Below are positions 1 through 11,716 of a stretch of 64,000 nt of DNA, piece by piece (the first letter of the stretch is position 1; each line of letters opens with the position of its first letter). Source of the stretch: Budorcas taxicolor (Eukaryota > Chordata > Mammalia > Artiodactyla > Bovidae); contig NC_068913.1 of the NCBI RefSeq assembly GCF_023091745.1, positions 14,588,001 through 14,652,000 of the forward strand, read 5' to 3'. Both the position numbers and the translations under genes were made by a program. Under the pieces are notes generated by a model. That model made no database searches. It was not told the DNA's origin and was given only the letters and a program-made list of their open reading frames with translations.

Positions 1-689
1 CCGTGGTGGTAGCAGCGTTGCCTGTTGTGGTTACTGTGGCATCTACAGAAGTTAGAGAAGTGCCTGGCACATACCGGAGAAGCTCAGGGAATCTGTATTA
101 AATAAAGTAGTGCTGGTGTCTGAAGTCCAGGGCTGCAGCTCTATTCCCTGTTTCTTCACACGTGCCTTCTTTCCTGCATGGGACCTCTCTCTCACGGTGC
201 TGGCTAATCGCAACTGATGAGCGGTTCTGTGTGTATCTTTGTATTTGTGTTGCCCTGTTTGGCCATCCTGGGAAAGCTCTATGAAGTCCAGCCTGTATAT
301 GAAGGAGATTCATGAAGTGCTGCTGGGAGTGGACTGGCAAACTGCCTGAAGTCACCGAAGTCACCTGGGGGAGATGCACGATAAACTACTGATTGGGGTG
401 TCCCTGTAGCTACAGGAGAGATGCACACTCCTCATTCCTGCTGTGTGTAAAGTTGCTCCTAGATTCTAGTCTTTCCTTTCCAGTAGAGGCCTCTCCACGT
501 ATTGTTGCTGCCTGAATGCAGGCACCACCTTGCTTGCTTCTTCACACAGGGAGAACCACGGAGTGGCTGACCTACATGTCTGCTCTTGCTGTAGTAACCC
601 TGTTATCTTTCTTTCTGTCCATTGCCCATGCTCCCTTCTACTTCAAAGGTCTTTCCGCCAAGTGCATGGAGTAGCACACTTTTCTTAAA
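1..689. other. 5' intergenic sequence, no gene seen
   Basis: No exon, promoter or RNA gene is recognisable. Positions 55-110 read like the 3' end of an old MIR/L2 element (a 'tgcctggcacata' motif followed by AATAAA), but the match is short. Open frames here have no domain and no splice context. Confidence 0.5.
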
Positions 690-921
690 AGATAATTTTT
701 ATATTTTGATTTAATTTGTGATTAAGATGTTGCTAAATAGTACTGAGAATCCCCATGTACCCTTCACCTACTATAATGCATGTAATACATTGTCAAAGCC
801 AGGATACCCATGCTGGCACAATAATGTTAACCCAGGTGCAGACCTCATTCATATTTCACCAGTTTTTACATGCAACTTATGTTTTTTAAAAACAGCCTTA
901 TTGAAATTACAATTTATATCC
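690..921 (-). mobile_element. Old L1 (L1M type) 3' UTR, outer part
   Basis: The sequence reads as the reverse complement of the A/C-rich 3' UTR of old mammalian L1s (cctctgt-type 'cccatgtacccttcacc' block). It continues after the SINE at 922-1338, so the two parts are one element split by a younger insertion. It is far from any intact L1 coding frame. Confidence 0.65.
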
Positions 922-1338
922 TGCTGCTACTGCTAAGTCACTTCAGTCGTGTCCGACTCTGTGCGACCCCATAGACGGCAGCCCACCAGGCTCCCCCGTC
1001 CCTGGGATTCTCCAGGCAAGAACACTGGAGTGGGTTGCCATTTCCTTCTCCAATGCATGAAAGTGAAAAGTGAAAGTGAAATCACTCAGTTGTGTCCGAC
1101 TCTCTGTGACCCCATGGACTGCAGCCCACCAGGCTCCTCCGTCCCTGGGATTCTCCAGGCAAGAACACTGGAGTGGATTGCCATTTCCTTCTCCAATGCA
1201 TGAAAGTGAAAAGTGAAAGTGAAGTTGCTCAGTCATGTCTGACTCTTAGTGATCCCATGGACTGCAGCCTACCAGGCTCCTCTGTCCATGGGATTTTCCA
1301 GGCAAGAGTACTGGAGTGGGGTGCCATTGCCTTCTCCG
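922..1338 (-). mobile_element. Bov-A2-type SINE with three tandem units
   Basis: Three head-to-tail BovA units of about 142 bp are seen. The linker 'aatgcatgaaagtgaaaagt' recurs at about 1052 and 1194, and each unit carries the 'aagaacactggagtggg'-type block. The element starts with a CTG/AGC-type tail, so its sense strand is minus. It sits inside an L1 3' UTR and is flanked by similar 'aattYatat' sequences that may be the target-site duplication. The usual family form is a dimer, so a third unit is unusual. Confidence 0.85.
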
Positions 1339-1735
1339 AATTCATATACTATGTGCCATGTCATTCACATAGCACAAAATTCACCCATTTAAAGTGTACA
1401 ACTCACTGCTTTGTCGTAAATTCACAGAGTTCTACAACCATCACATCCTCAAAGAGAACCCATCCTCATTAGCTGTCACTCTTGGAGCCCCACCCTCCAG
1501 TCCTAGGCAATCACCAGTTTACCTTCTGTCTCTGTCGATTTGCCTGATGTTTTCATCCATTCTGTAGCATGTATCAGTATTTTATTCTTTTTTTTATTGC
1601 CCAGAACTATTTCGTTATTCTGATATACCACATTTGGTGCATCTGTTCATCAGTTGTTGGACATGTGGGTTGTTTCCACTTTTTAGCTATTATGAATGAT
1701 GCTGTTATATACTGTGGGGTTTTTCTTGGTGGGGT
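1339..1735 (-). mobile_element. Old L1 3' UTR and ORF2 C-terminal end
   Basis: This continues the L1 at 690-921. 'acccatttaaagtgtacaac' is the standard L1M 3' UTR signature read in antisense. From about 1590 it matches the reverse complement of the end of ORF2 (the region that in active L1 encodes the 'WYIYTMEYYSA' stretch). It is a non-coding fossil. Confidence 0.75.
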
Positions 1736-1744
1736 AATTCTATA

Positions 1745-2449
1745 AAGTTTCTGTCATAGATTCAAATAGCTATCATCACCACCTGGATGCAGAAATGGTC
1801 ATCACTGTAGGTAAATTTCTTCACGTTCTTCCTTAACAGTCACACAGTTTCCCCAGCAGTAGCCCTTGGCTACCACTGGCCTGTTTGTCATTTGTCCTGT
1901 CACTGTCGTTTGTCCATTTGAAAATATTGTGCAAACAGAGTCACACAGTATTCACCTCCTTGCACTTGACTTGCTTTTTCTTCACTAAGATGCTGTTCTT
2001 GAGATCCATCCAAGGTGCTGCATGTGTCCATGGTTTCTTTCTATTTATGGCTGAGAATTATTTCATAGTGTGGAAGGACCATCTTTTGTTTATTCCTCTG
2101 TTGAAGGACATTTGGGTTGTTTTCTCTTCTGAGCTATTGCAAGTAAAACTTCTAAGGGCATTACTTCACGGGTTTTTGCGTAAACATTAGTTTTCATTTC
2201 TCTAGGATAAATGTCCAGGAGTACAATTGATGGCTCATATGATAGTTGCATGTTTAGGTTTTTAGGAAAATCCCAAACTGCTTCTCAGGGCAGCTGTCTT
2301 GTTTTACATTCCCACTAGCAATTTATGAGAGATTCAGTTTTTCCACAGCCTCTCTAGTGTTTGTTTGCTAATGTCAGTAATTTTTATTTTTGCTGTTTTA
2401 ATGGGCATGTAGTGGTATCTTCTAAAGGTTTTCTTTTGCATTTTTGTAT
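1745..2449 (-). mobile_element. Second old L1 3' end
   Basis: A second antisense L1 copy starts again in the 3' UTR and runs into the ORF2 C-terminal region. Landmarks are 'tttatggctgagaatta' at about 2044 and 'ttacattcccactagcaa' at about 2305. It probably continues on the far side of the younger insertions, at 3486-3607 and 3806-4200. Confidence 0.75.
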
Positions 2450-2655
2450 GGGCTTCCCAGGTGGTGCTCCTGCCTGCCAGGAGACGTAAGAGACGTGAGT
2501 TCAATCCCTGGGCAGAGAAGATCTCCTAGAGGAGGGCATGGCAACCCACTCAAGTATTCTTGCCTGGAGAATCCCATAAACAGAGGAGCCTGGTGGGCTA
2601 CAGTCCATAGGGTCACAAAGAGTCAGACATGACTGAAGTGACTTAGCACAGCACA
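2450..2655 (+). mobile_element. Bov-tA SINE
   Basis: It has the full tRNA-derived head ('gggcttcccaggtgg'), the B-box-like 'gagttcaatccctggg', the BovA body ('cttgcctggagaatccca') and a degenerate AGCACA tail. It was inserted into an L1 fossil. Confidence 0.93.
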
Positions 2656-3157
2656 ATGACTGTACGAGCTTTCTATTGCTGCTGTAACAAATTTCCACCA
2701 CTTTAGCAGCTTAAAATAGCACAAGTTGTTTCATAGTTCTGTAGGTCAGAGATCTGAAACTGGTCTCATGAGGCTAAAATGGTATAAGCATGCCTTCCTT
2801 CCTCTTTGGAAGATTTACTTCTTTGACCTTTCCAGCTTCTAGAGGGTACCAGAGGCTCCAGGCCTTTCATCTGTCTTCAAAGCCAACAACATCGCATTCC
2901 TTTGACCCTTCTTCTGTTGTTACGTATCTCTAACTCTACCTGGAAAAGATTCTTACCTTTAAGTACTCATGTAAGACTGGGCCTACCTGGATAACCCAGG
3001 ATAATCCCCCTATCTCAAGGTTCTTAACTTTAAGAACTGCAGTGTTCCTTCTGCCAAGTAAGATCATATGTTCTCAGGTTCCAGAGATTAGGAGGTGGCC
3101 ACCTTTTGGAGGCCATTATTCTGCCTACCATATTACAGTATTGAACACTTTTAATTG
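2656..3157. repeat. Ancient mammalian interspersed repeat, family not assigned
   Basis: The block starts 'ctattgctgctgtaacaaat' and ends 'gccattattctgcctacca'. I recognise the pair as the two ends of a long-dispersed mammalian repeat (probably an L1M 3' UTR variant), but I cannot name the family without a search. Confidence 0.5.
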
Positions 3158-3485
3158 TGAGTCCCTTGGACAGCAAGGAGATCCAACCAGTCCATTCTAA
3201 AGGAAATTAGTCCTGAATATTCATCGGAAGGACTGATGCTGAAGCTGAAACTCCAATACTTTGGCCACATGATGCAAAGAACTGACTCATTTGAAAAGAC
3301 CCTGATGCTGGGAAAGATTGAAGGAGAAGGGGACGACAGAGGATGAGATGGTTGGATGGCATCATTGACTCTATGGACATGAGTTTGAGTAAACTCAGGG
3401 AGTTGGTGATGGACAGGGAGGCCTGGCATGCTGCAGTCCATGGGGTCACAAAGAGTCAGACATGACTGAACGACTGAACTGAATT
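3158..3485 (+). mobile_element. BovB LINE 3' end, 5'-truncated
   Basis: It matches the last ~330 bp of BovB (RTE clade), covering the C-terminal tail of the reverse-transcriptase polyprotein ('gagtcccttgga...' to 'cgactgaactgaa'). The frame is broken by indels. It inserted into antisense L1 sequence. Confidence 0.9.
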
Positions 3486-3607
3486 GTATATAGTTTCTAT
3501 TTGTATACATTATTTGGTGAAGTGTCTGTTCAAGTATTTTACTCATTTTTAATTAAATTGTTTGTTTTACTATTAAAGTTAAAGTGCTCTTTACATGTTC
3601 TAGATCG
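3486..3607 (-). mobile_element. L1 fragment between BovB and SINE
   Basis: AT-rich antisense L1 ORF2 sequence ('gtgtctgttcaagtattttactc'). It joins in sense to 3806-4200 once the SINE is removed. Confidence 0.55.
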
Positions 3608-3805
3608 TTGTTGTTTAATCACTAAGTCATGTCGGACTCCTTGTGACCCCACATGCTATAGTCTGCCAGGTTCCTCTGTCCATGGGATTTCCCAGCCAAG
3701 AATACTGGAGTGAGTCGCCATTTCCTTCTTTTATCCAGCCCCGTGAATAGAACCCAAGTCTCCTTAATCAGCAGGTGAATTCTTTACCCCTGAGCCACTG
3801 AGGAA
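3608..3805 (-). mobile_element. Bov-tA SINE
   Basis: Reverse complement of the BovA body ('aagaatactggagtgagtcg') followed by a degraded tRNA-type head ending 'gagccactgaggaattc'. It splits an older L1. Confidence 0.88.
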
Positions 3806-4200
3806 TTCATTCTGGATATGAATGTCATGTTGAATATGCAAATATTTTCTCCCAGTCTTTGTTTTGTCTTTTATCTTAATAGGGTATTTTGCAGAGTAAG
3901 GATTTCAAATTTTGATGTGCTCCAATTCAGTGATCATTTCTTTTATAAATCATGCCTTTGGAGTCACATCTAAGAACTCTTTACCCAATTCTAGGTCACA
4001 AAGATTTTCTTCATGTTTTCTTGTAAAAGTTTTATAATATTACCTTTTACATTTAAATCTGTGATATATTAATCCAGAATCAACTATTACTTTAATCTTT
4101 CTGCATAATCAAGACTTTCTGAGCATAAATTACTAGGTGTACAAGCTAAAGGGCAAGCATTTAATTCCCATAAATTCCTCTATATCACTGTTTTAGCTAC
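3806..4200 (-). mobile_element. Old L1 ORF2 fragment
   Basis: Antisense L1 ORF2 sequence, landmark 'caaatattttctcccagtct' at about 3839. All frames are closed. It fades into unassigned AT-rich sequence near 4100-4200. Confidence 0.65.
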
Positions 4201-4204
4201 ATAC

Positions 4205-4732
4205 CACAGATATTTTTAACTGAAACTTTTATTGAGATAACTGTAGATTCATGTGCACTGATAAGAGATAATAGAGAGATCCTTCATACACTTTTCCCAG
4301 CTTCCCTCATTGATAATATTTTGAAAAATTATAGTATAATATCACAACTAGGATATTGACATTGATGAATTCCATTGTTTTTTCCGATTTCCCAAATTTG
4401 CTTTGTACTCATTCGTATGTGTGTTTGTATTAAGCTCTATACAATTTTATCACCTTTGTAGATTCACGTATCCTCTACCACAGTCAAGACCCCGAGCAGC
4501 TCTATTACCACCACCGCAAGGGCCCCTTGGTTGCCCTTTTGTATCCATACCGCCTTCTCACCCTTCCTTTCTCTATTGCCTTACAACCTCTAGTCTGTCT
4601 TTTTTCCCCCAAATTTTGCAACTTCAAAAATATTGTATAAGTGAAATCATGTGGTATGCAATTTTGGGGAATTGGCTTTTTAAAGCATAATTTCCTGGAA
4701 ATTCATTCAAGTTCTGAGTTGTGTGTATCAAT
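4205..4732 (-). mobile_element. Third old L1, 3' UTR and ORF2 end
   Basis: The antisense L1M 3' UTR starts with 'cttttattgagataactgta' and passes the 'ttcccagcttccctcattga' block. It reaches the ORF2 end near 4700 and is interrupted at 4733-4926 by a SINE. Confidence 0.65.
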
Positions 4733-4926
4733 GCTGCTGCTGCTAAGTCACTTCCGTCTTGGCCGACTCTTTGCTACCTCATGGCCTGTAGCCCACCAGG
4801 TATCTTGAGAATACTCAAGTGGGTTGCCATGCTCGTCTCCAAGGGGTCTTCCTGACTCAGGGGTTGAACCCATGTCTCCAGCATTGGCGGGCAGTTTCCT
4901 TACCACTAGTGCCACCTGGGAAGCCC
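4733..4926 (-). mobile_element. Bov-tA SINE with CTG-type tail
   Basis: It begins 'tgctgctgctgctaagtcac' (AGC tail in sense), contains a shortened BovA body and ends with the reverse complement of the tRNA-like head ('gccacctgggaagccc'). Confidence 0.9.
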
Positions 4927-5581
4927 ACATATCAGGAGTTCATTTTAAATTAATTGTTGAGTAGTTTTCTGTGGTCAGTGTAACTGTAACAATATAAAAG
5001 TTTGTTAAACCATTCATCTGTTGAAGAGCATCTGGATTGATTCCCATTTTTGACCATAACAAAAAAAGCTTCTATTAAAAGTCATCTATATAGTTCTTTG
5101 GGTGAGCGTATGTTTTCATTTCGCTAAGATAAATGCCTAAGAAGGCAATTGCTGGGTCATATGATAGTTTCATGTTTAGTTTATTCAGAAACTGCCAAAC
5201 TGCTTCTTGGAGTAGCTATACTATTTTACATTTCTACCAGGAATTTATGAAAACATCCAGTTTCTCCAGATCCTCACCAGAATCTGGTGGTGTCAGTACT
5301 ATTATTTATTTTAGCTGTTCTGGTACATACGTAGTAATATTTCATTGTGGTTTTCTAGATTTCTGTTATATTTTCATTTTAACTCAGTTAGTTTAAAAAT
5401 TTTTTCCTTAAGACTGGTTATTTGATATATGGATTATTTAGAAGTAGATTGTTTGATTTCTAAGTGATTTTTTTTCCTTTTCTTTTCATTATTGATTCCT
5501 AGTTTGATTTCATTATGATCAGAGACCATATTTTATATGATCTCAATAATTCTTTTATAATTTGTTAAGATTCATTTTAGA
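4927..5581 (-). mobile_element. Continuation of the antisense L1 ORF2
   Basis: Landmarks of the ORF2 C-terminus in antisense are 'attgctgggtcatatgatag' (5147) and 'ttacatttctaccaggaatt' (5226). The last 180 bp move toward the more N-terminal ORF2 part ('attatgatcagagaccata'). Confidence 0.7.
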
Positions 5582-5795
5582 GCTTCCCCAGTGGCTCAGT
5601 GGGTAAGAATCTGCCTGCAGTGCAGGAGACACAGAAGACATGAGTTTGGTTCTTGGGTTGGGAAGATCCCCTGGAGGATCTTCTCAAGAATACCCACTCC
5701 AGTTTTCTTCCCTAAAAAATCCTATGGACAGAGGAGTCTGGCAGGCGACAGTCCACAGGGTTGCAAAAGAGTCAGACATGACTGAGTGATCAAGA
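5582..5795 (+). mobile_element. Bov-tA SINE
   Basis: The tRNA-like head ('gcttccccagtggctcagtg') and BovA body are present, with a duplicated or rearranged stretch in the middle ('ggatcttctcaagaataccc'). It lies within antisense L1. Confidence 0.9.
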
Positions 5796-6422
5796 ACAAG
5801 GTTCATTTTATGATCTAAAAAATGGTCTTTTGGCAACGTCCCAAGCACACTTAAAAAGAATGTGTGTTCTGCTGCTGTTCGTGAAATGTTCTCATAATAC
5901 GAATTAAATTTCTTTGCTGATAATATTGTTTAATTCTTTTAAATCCTTCTTAACATCTTTTTCTACTATTTCTACTAGCTACTTCCAAAGGGGTATTGAA
6001 GTTCCCAACTGTAATTGTGGATTTCTCTATTTCTCCTTTCATTTCTGTAAGTTTTTACTTCATGTACTTTGTATCTCCCTTTTTGACATGTTTCTGGCCA
6101 CTGTACTTATAGTAATTGTTAATGTTTTAGAATTCATGTCTGCTATCTTAATATGTGCTTTGTTTATTCCATTTTTCATTCTTCTACTCCTTCTTTCCTG
6201 TTTTTCTCTGCATTCTTCAGCATTTCATTTAGTTTTGTATTCCATTTTGATTTATTGATCATATTTTCTCTCGAGTCTGTCTCATTTAGTTCTTTACATG
6301 TTTGTGTTCAGGATTACAATCAGTATATGTAGCTTGCTCTAGTCAATTATTATCAATATTTTACCACTTCAAGTGTGATGTGGATGTGTCACCATCATTT
6401 AGGTCACTTTATTATTCCTCGT
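5796..6422 (-). mobile_element. L1 ORF2 endonuclease region, antisense
   Basis: The signature 'aaaagaatgtgtgttctgct' (5852) and 'caactgtaattgtggattt' (6007) is the reverse complement of the L1 endonuclease coding segment. All frames are closed. Confidence 0.7.
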
Positions 6423-6640
6423 TGGGACTTCCCCAGTGGCTCGGTGATAAAGAATCTGCCTGCAATTCAAGAGCCACAGAAGAGGCGGGTTCAATCCCTG
6501 GGTTGGAAAGATTCCCCCAAGGAGGACATGGCAACCCACTCCAGTATTCTTGCCTGGAGAATCCCATGGACAGAGGAGCCCAACAGGCTACAGTCCGTAC
6601 AGTCATGAAGAGTTGGACATGACTGAGCATGCACACACCT
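6423..6640 (+). mobile_element. Bov-tA SINE
   Basis: Complete Bov-tA with head, 'ggttcaatccctgggttgg' box, body and the end 'gacatgactgagcatgcaca'. It interrupts the same L1. Confidence 0.93.
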
Positions 6641-8033
6641 TCTCCCTCTTTATGATATAGTTGCCTTAAAATATTACTTCTACACACACTGAGAACCATA
6701 TTAGACATTGTAACAACTGTTAAACATGATTTTTTTATTGCACGGAAACATCGTCTATTGGACTTGCTTATATGTGTTGCCCTTCAAGTTATTCTTTCTT
6801 CATTTCTGATGTTCTTAGTTTCCTTCTGTTATTATATTTTTTCAGTGTGAAGAATTTCCTTTACCTCTTCTTTCATTCTGCTGGTGATAATATCTCTTAA
6901 TTGCTTTTAATCTTCAAATTCTTCTTATTCCTGAAGTATATTTTTACTGGATATATAATTCTGGGTTGACAATTCTTTTCTTTCACACTTGAAAAATTTT
7001 GTATCACTTCTTCTGACCTTCATTATTTTTAATGAGTAATCATCTGTTGTTTGAATCATTGTTCCTTTGTGGGTTATATGTTGACTTTTTCCTGTTTTCA
7101 AAGTTTTTCTCTTGTCTTTTCACAATTTTGACTGTGATGTGTCTGGATATGGATTTTGGAGGGTTTATTCTGTTTGTGGTTTGCTCAGCTTCTTAAATCT
7201 GTAGGTTTATATCTTTCATCAAATTTGTGATTTTTTTTTTTAGCCATATTGCTTCAAATTGTTTTCAATATTGCATTCTTTTTTTCTTTCCTTCTGGGAC
7301 TTTGATAATGTGAATCAAAGACTTCTTGTTATTATCCTGTAAGTCCATAGGGCTCAATTTATTAAAAAATATTCTGTGTATTTTTAATTAACTAATTTCT
7401 GTTAACATATCTTAAAGTTCATAGATTCTTACCTTGTATCTCCATGCTGTCATTGAGTCTATCCAGTGAGGTTTTTATTTAGGTTATTGTATTTTTCAGT
7501 TCTAGAATTTCTAATTAATTTTTCTTTACATTTTCTATTTCCTTGCAGCATTTTCTATTTTTAAAAAATAATTTCAGAAGTGTTCACAATTGCTTGTTAA
7601 AGCATTTTAGACAGCATTTTGCAAATCCTGTTCAGACAATTCCAAAATCTGTGTTATGTAGATGTAGTCATCTATTGATTATCTTTTCTCACTTGGTTTA
7701 TACTTTCCTGGTTCTTGGCATGACAGTTTTGTACTGTACCCTGGGCATTTTGAATTTTGTGTTATGAGGCTCTGATTTCTATTAAATCGTCTTTTTTTAG
7801 CAGCCTATTTAGGTTCAAAATGCATATATTGTTACTCTCTTTGTGTATGGTAGTTCAAATATCAGTTTAGTCTATCAAGACTCTGCCATGCTATCCTGAT
7901 CTACTCTGCTTCTGTTGCGCAGAAGACTGTAGTGCATCCCACAGCCTCTCTGAACTGTCTGGGTAGATGGTGGAGTACCACCTCTTTGTTGCATAACACA
8001 GTTTGCATGACAAGTTTTCACCCTCTGACTCAT
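6641..8033 (-). mobile_element. L1 5' half, antisense, decayed
   Basis: Pyrimidine-rich sequence of the kind seen in antisense old L1s upstream of the endonuclease ('gtgatgtgtctggatatgga' at 7134). There are no intact frames. The L1 assignment weakens after about 7800. Confidence 0.5.
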
Positions 8034-8252
8034 GTGAAAGTGGAAGTGTTTGTTTCTCAGTTATGTCCAACTCTTTTGCAACCCCATGGCCTGTAGCCCA
8101 CCAGGCTCCTCTGCCTATGGAGTTCGCCAGGTAAGAACACTGGAGTGGGTTGCCATTTCCTTCTCTAAGGTATCTTCCTGACCTGGGGATGGAACTTTGG
8201 TCTTCTGAGTTGCAGGCAGATTCTTTATCATCTCAGCCACCAGGGAAGCCCA
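8034..8252 (-). mobile_element. Bov-tA SINE
   Basis: Reverse-complemented body ('aagaacactggagtgggttg') and tRNA-like head ('tcagccaccagggaagccc'), with a GTGAAAGTG-type 3' end. Confidence 0.92.
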
Positions 8253-8973
8253 TCTGACTCACGTGGTGAGGGGCATCTCCTTGTTACCAGAGTGAGAAGG
8301 GTAGAAAACAGCTCTGCTCCCTTGGGCTGCCACTGCAGTACCCACTGCGGTAGGGGAGGGGAGTGGTCCTTTTCCTAATGCTCACCCCCATACAGGCAGG
8401 TATGATTAAAGAGTTTCTGTCTTGTGATCACCTATTCCTGGTCCTCTGGCTAAAGAAAGCAGACTTTTCTTGGGGTGATTTTCTGTCTGTGACTGTTGAT
8501 GTTTCTGGGTTCTCATTCAGGCTAAGGTATTTATAAGGCAAGAAAAACCTCAGTGTATTTACTGCCAAGTTGTTCCTCAAGTTCCAAGGTCCCTAGCCAT
8601 TCCACTTTATTTCCTCCTCCCTTTAGAGTCTTAAGTGTCCTTTTTTTTTGACCCAGGATTTGTTGTTGCTTTTGTTGCTGTGATCAGTGGGAGAAATAAA
8701 ATAGAATGTGTTTACACCATTTTGTCTGGAACCATCAGTCTCCAGGGCAGTACCATTTTTTCCCCTCCTATTTAATTATGTTTTAAAAATCTTTCTAGAG
8801 CTCCCTCAAAGTTACCATTCATGTTTCCCTCTGTGGTAATGTATTTAAGATCACACATCTTTTCTGTTATTTCTAATTAATCACTGTGCAAGGGAGAGCT
8901 TCCACATGGAATCAGTCTGTCATCTAGGACCAGAGTGTAAAGAACATTTGTTTCTATGAATTTATTTTATGTA
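8253..8973. other. Unassigned sequence, possibly L1 5' remnant
   Basis: It lies between two SINEs and has mixed composition. It may be the 5' end of the preceding antisense L1, but I see no decisive landmark. No gene is visible. Confidence 0.35.
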
Positions 8974-9170
8974 AGTAAAAGTCACTCAGTCATGTCTGAC
9001 TCTTTGTGACCCCATGGACTAGAGCCCTCCAGGTTCCTCTATCCATGGAATTCATCAGGCAAGAATACTGGAGTGCATAGCCATTCCCTTCTCCAGGGGC
9101 TCTTCCCAACCCAGGGATCGAACCCAGATCTCCCACACTGCTGGCAGATTCTTACTGTCTGAGCCACCAA
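8974..9170 (-). mobile_element. Bov-tA SINE
   Basis: Antisense body ('aagaatactggagtgcatag') and head ('gatcgaacccagatctccc', 'gagccacca'). Confidence 0.92.
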
Positions 9171-9357
9171 ATAGGAATATTTTATGTAAAGGGCTTATAA
9201 AACATGAAATTTAAATTATTTAAAACTCTCTTAACAAATCATGCTTATTGAGAATGATAAAATTACATGCAAGGAAATACTAATTTCAGCAAAGACATAT
9301 GCATCAATTAATAAAGCATTTGAGTGTTTAAAACCAGGATGTTTTTTCTGTTATATA

Positions 9358-9402
9358 AGTATATATATATGTGTGTGAGTGTGTGTGTATATATATATAT
9401 AA

Positions 9403-9453
<51 letters not shown>
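9358..9453. repeat. Compound microsatellite (TA)n-(GT)n-(TA)n-(GA)n
   Basis: A short TA run, GT/GAGTGT steps, a long interrupted TA run (about 9391-9434) and then nine or so GA repeats. It is probably length-polymorphic. Confidence 0.95.
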
Positions 9454-11477
9454 AATACCACAAAGACAAACTGAACAATTGGATTAAGCTGCTTTTAAGA
9501 AATCAGACAACTATTTATTGAGGAATCGTTGCTACGGCTGACTCCATGGCAACAGTTGAGATGAAAGGTGAATAAGATGGGGGGGAGAGAAAGAACTTAG
9601 GTGAGAATCCTAAGGGAAATCCAGAGAAAAGAGAAAGAAGGGTCTCAGGGGGACTTCTGAAAAGATTTGTCAGAGGTTTAAGAGGAAGACTGGAGGATCA
9701 GTGAGTTCTGTAGAACTATTGAGGTAGAAAAAAATAGTACCATTTTGAAATTGATATTTGTCTTCAATTTAGTCATCCATTATAATAATTACTATTACTT
9801 ACCATTTTACCACAGAAAATAACATGGACAATTTGAGAAACAAAAGTAAATTATGACAGTTGTGGGCATGTAAGGATTTCAATTAAAGTGGAAAGGTAAC
9901 CTATTGAATTGAATAGAAATTGTTCTGTCTGATCAATGTGAGTTGAAGACAGATGGATAAAAATTTTGTAGCTTAGTTAAAAATAAAAAACATTGACAGG
10001 TTTTAACATACTCATAAAAATGTTTTATTTATTTACTTCTTCATAGCAGTTCAATCCTTCACTATACAGTTGAGAGTATGAATTTAGAGGTTGCCTGTTA
10101 AATCTTTTCTAGCAAATTGAAAGCTAACACATAACTGATACCAGAAAATGAAGTTTGATTACCTTAAAAAATTCTGAATTATATTATTGGAATATAAACA
10201 CATTTATATAATTTTTAAGTAATTATAATAACATTAGTAATGAATAGTAAAACATTATCAGAGATTGTATTGGATCTAGATTAATAAATGAATTAAAATT
10301 ATAATCAGCAGCTTGTGAACAAATGGTGCTTGAAAACAACAAATGCAAATAGTGCTTGAAAACAATGCCTTAAATATCTCCCATATTTTGTAATTATTAA
10401 TTAGCAAACTACTGTTTTACAGATTGGATCAAGGAAAGCTTCAATGCAGCTAATGAAATTATCATAAATTTGAAATTAGTCTGGCCTGAATTATATTCTA
10501 TTCTAAAGCTAAGAGCTTGATTTACATTTTAAATTTTAAATGCTTTTCATTTTCTTTCTTTGAAACCTTACCTCACGTCTATTTTGTTAATAGTCAACCT
10601 TTCCCTCCATGACACACATCAATAGTAAATTGAATGAAATCAGGTTTCTTTTCAACTCTTTGAGAATTCATTTAAATGACTGGTACAGGAGTTCTGTGCA
10701 CCAACTTTGAAGACATTTTGTGTTACCAATCTTGACTTAAAATTATCTCCTTTTATACAAACTAGGGAAAGGTAAGAAGTTCTACGTTTGTTGTCAATGA
10801 TAAGTTACTTTTCCCAATATTAAATTCTAACTTACATCCTATAAAGAGTAATTAACAAAATCTTTGGTTCATGTGTTGTACCTTTAAAATATCGCTGTAT
10901 ATATGTTTTCTATCACAGTAAAAAAATTAGACAGCACCTGAGAAGAATCATAAAAAAGAGGAATATGTATGTATCGATTATATATGAACAAAGCTGGGGG
11001 AAAGTGCTGGGTGGTGAGATGTTTGAAACTATAGTACTTCATCCTTTTCTATTCATTTCAAATATTATTTCATACCTAGTATTCCTACATACAGCATCAT
11101 TATTATAATAGACATACCCAGGTCACAGCAAGGCACTACTGGGGTCTGGGAGGGCATCATTTATAGTGAATGCAATATGCATAGTACTTCCTGGAGTCCC
11201 TGGCCTCAGTGCTTAATCCTGTGCTAGATATTGAGATGTCAAAGATCAGTATGATGCTATCCGTCTAGTTATGGAAAACAGACATGTGAAAGCATAAATG
11301 TTATGGAATCCAAAAGGCAACAATGAAATACATTCAAAACACTGTGGTGATCCAAAGGAAAAATTACAAGTGTGAAGGAGTCACAGAAGACCTCCTTGAT
11401 CCACAGCCTTGTCTGCTTTTAAAAAAGTATCAACTGAGCACAAGTCTTCACAACTAGACTGTGCATTTCATGATACT
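9454..11477. other. AT-rich unique sequence
   Basis: About 2 kb with no repeat or exon that I recognise and no long open frame. It is one of the longest repeat-poor stretches upstream of ASB4. Conservation cannot be judged from one sequence. Confidence 0.5.
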
Positions 11478-11705
11478 AATGAGCTTCCGTTTATTGAACT
11501 CTTACATACTAGGCCCTATGCGAAGTAATTAATATGCCCTGCTTTTGATATAATTCACACGTCTCATGTCATAGATATCATCCCTGTTTTATTGATAAGA
11601 AATCTGACATTTGGAGAGGTGAAATAGCCAGTCAAGGCCACAGAGTTCTTCTAAAATGTGAGGTTGGCATGGTGTGGACCTGGGTCAAATAGGAAATGGT
11701 ACAGT
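11478..11705 (-). repeat. MIR SINE remnant
   Basis: Old tRNA-derived MIR in antisense: 'tttattgaactcttacata', a degraded 'catccctgttttattgat' block and 'aagaaatctgacatttggagag'. A BovB inserted at its right end. Confidence 0.7.
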
Positions 11706-11716
11706 AGGGGCCTCTT

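Noticed and set aside
1052..1222. Regularly spaced repeats resembling a CRISPR array
   Set aside because: The repeats are BovA units of a tandem SINE with near-identical 'spacers' in a mammalian genome.
943..1236. Open frames inside Bov-tA and Bov-A2 SINEs
   Set aside because: These frames recur in both orientations in almost every SINE copy in the window, so they reflect the SINE consensus and not genes.
2450..2530. tRNA genes from SINE heads with A/B-box-like sequence
   Set aside because: The heads are tRNA-derived but lack a foldable tRNA with anticodon arm and acceptor stem; they belong to Bov-tA and CHR SINEs.
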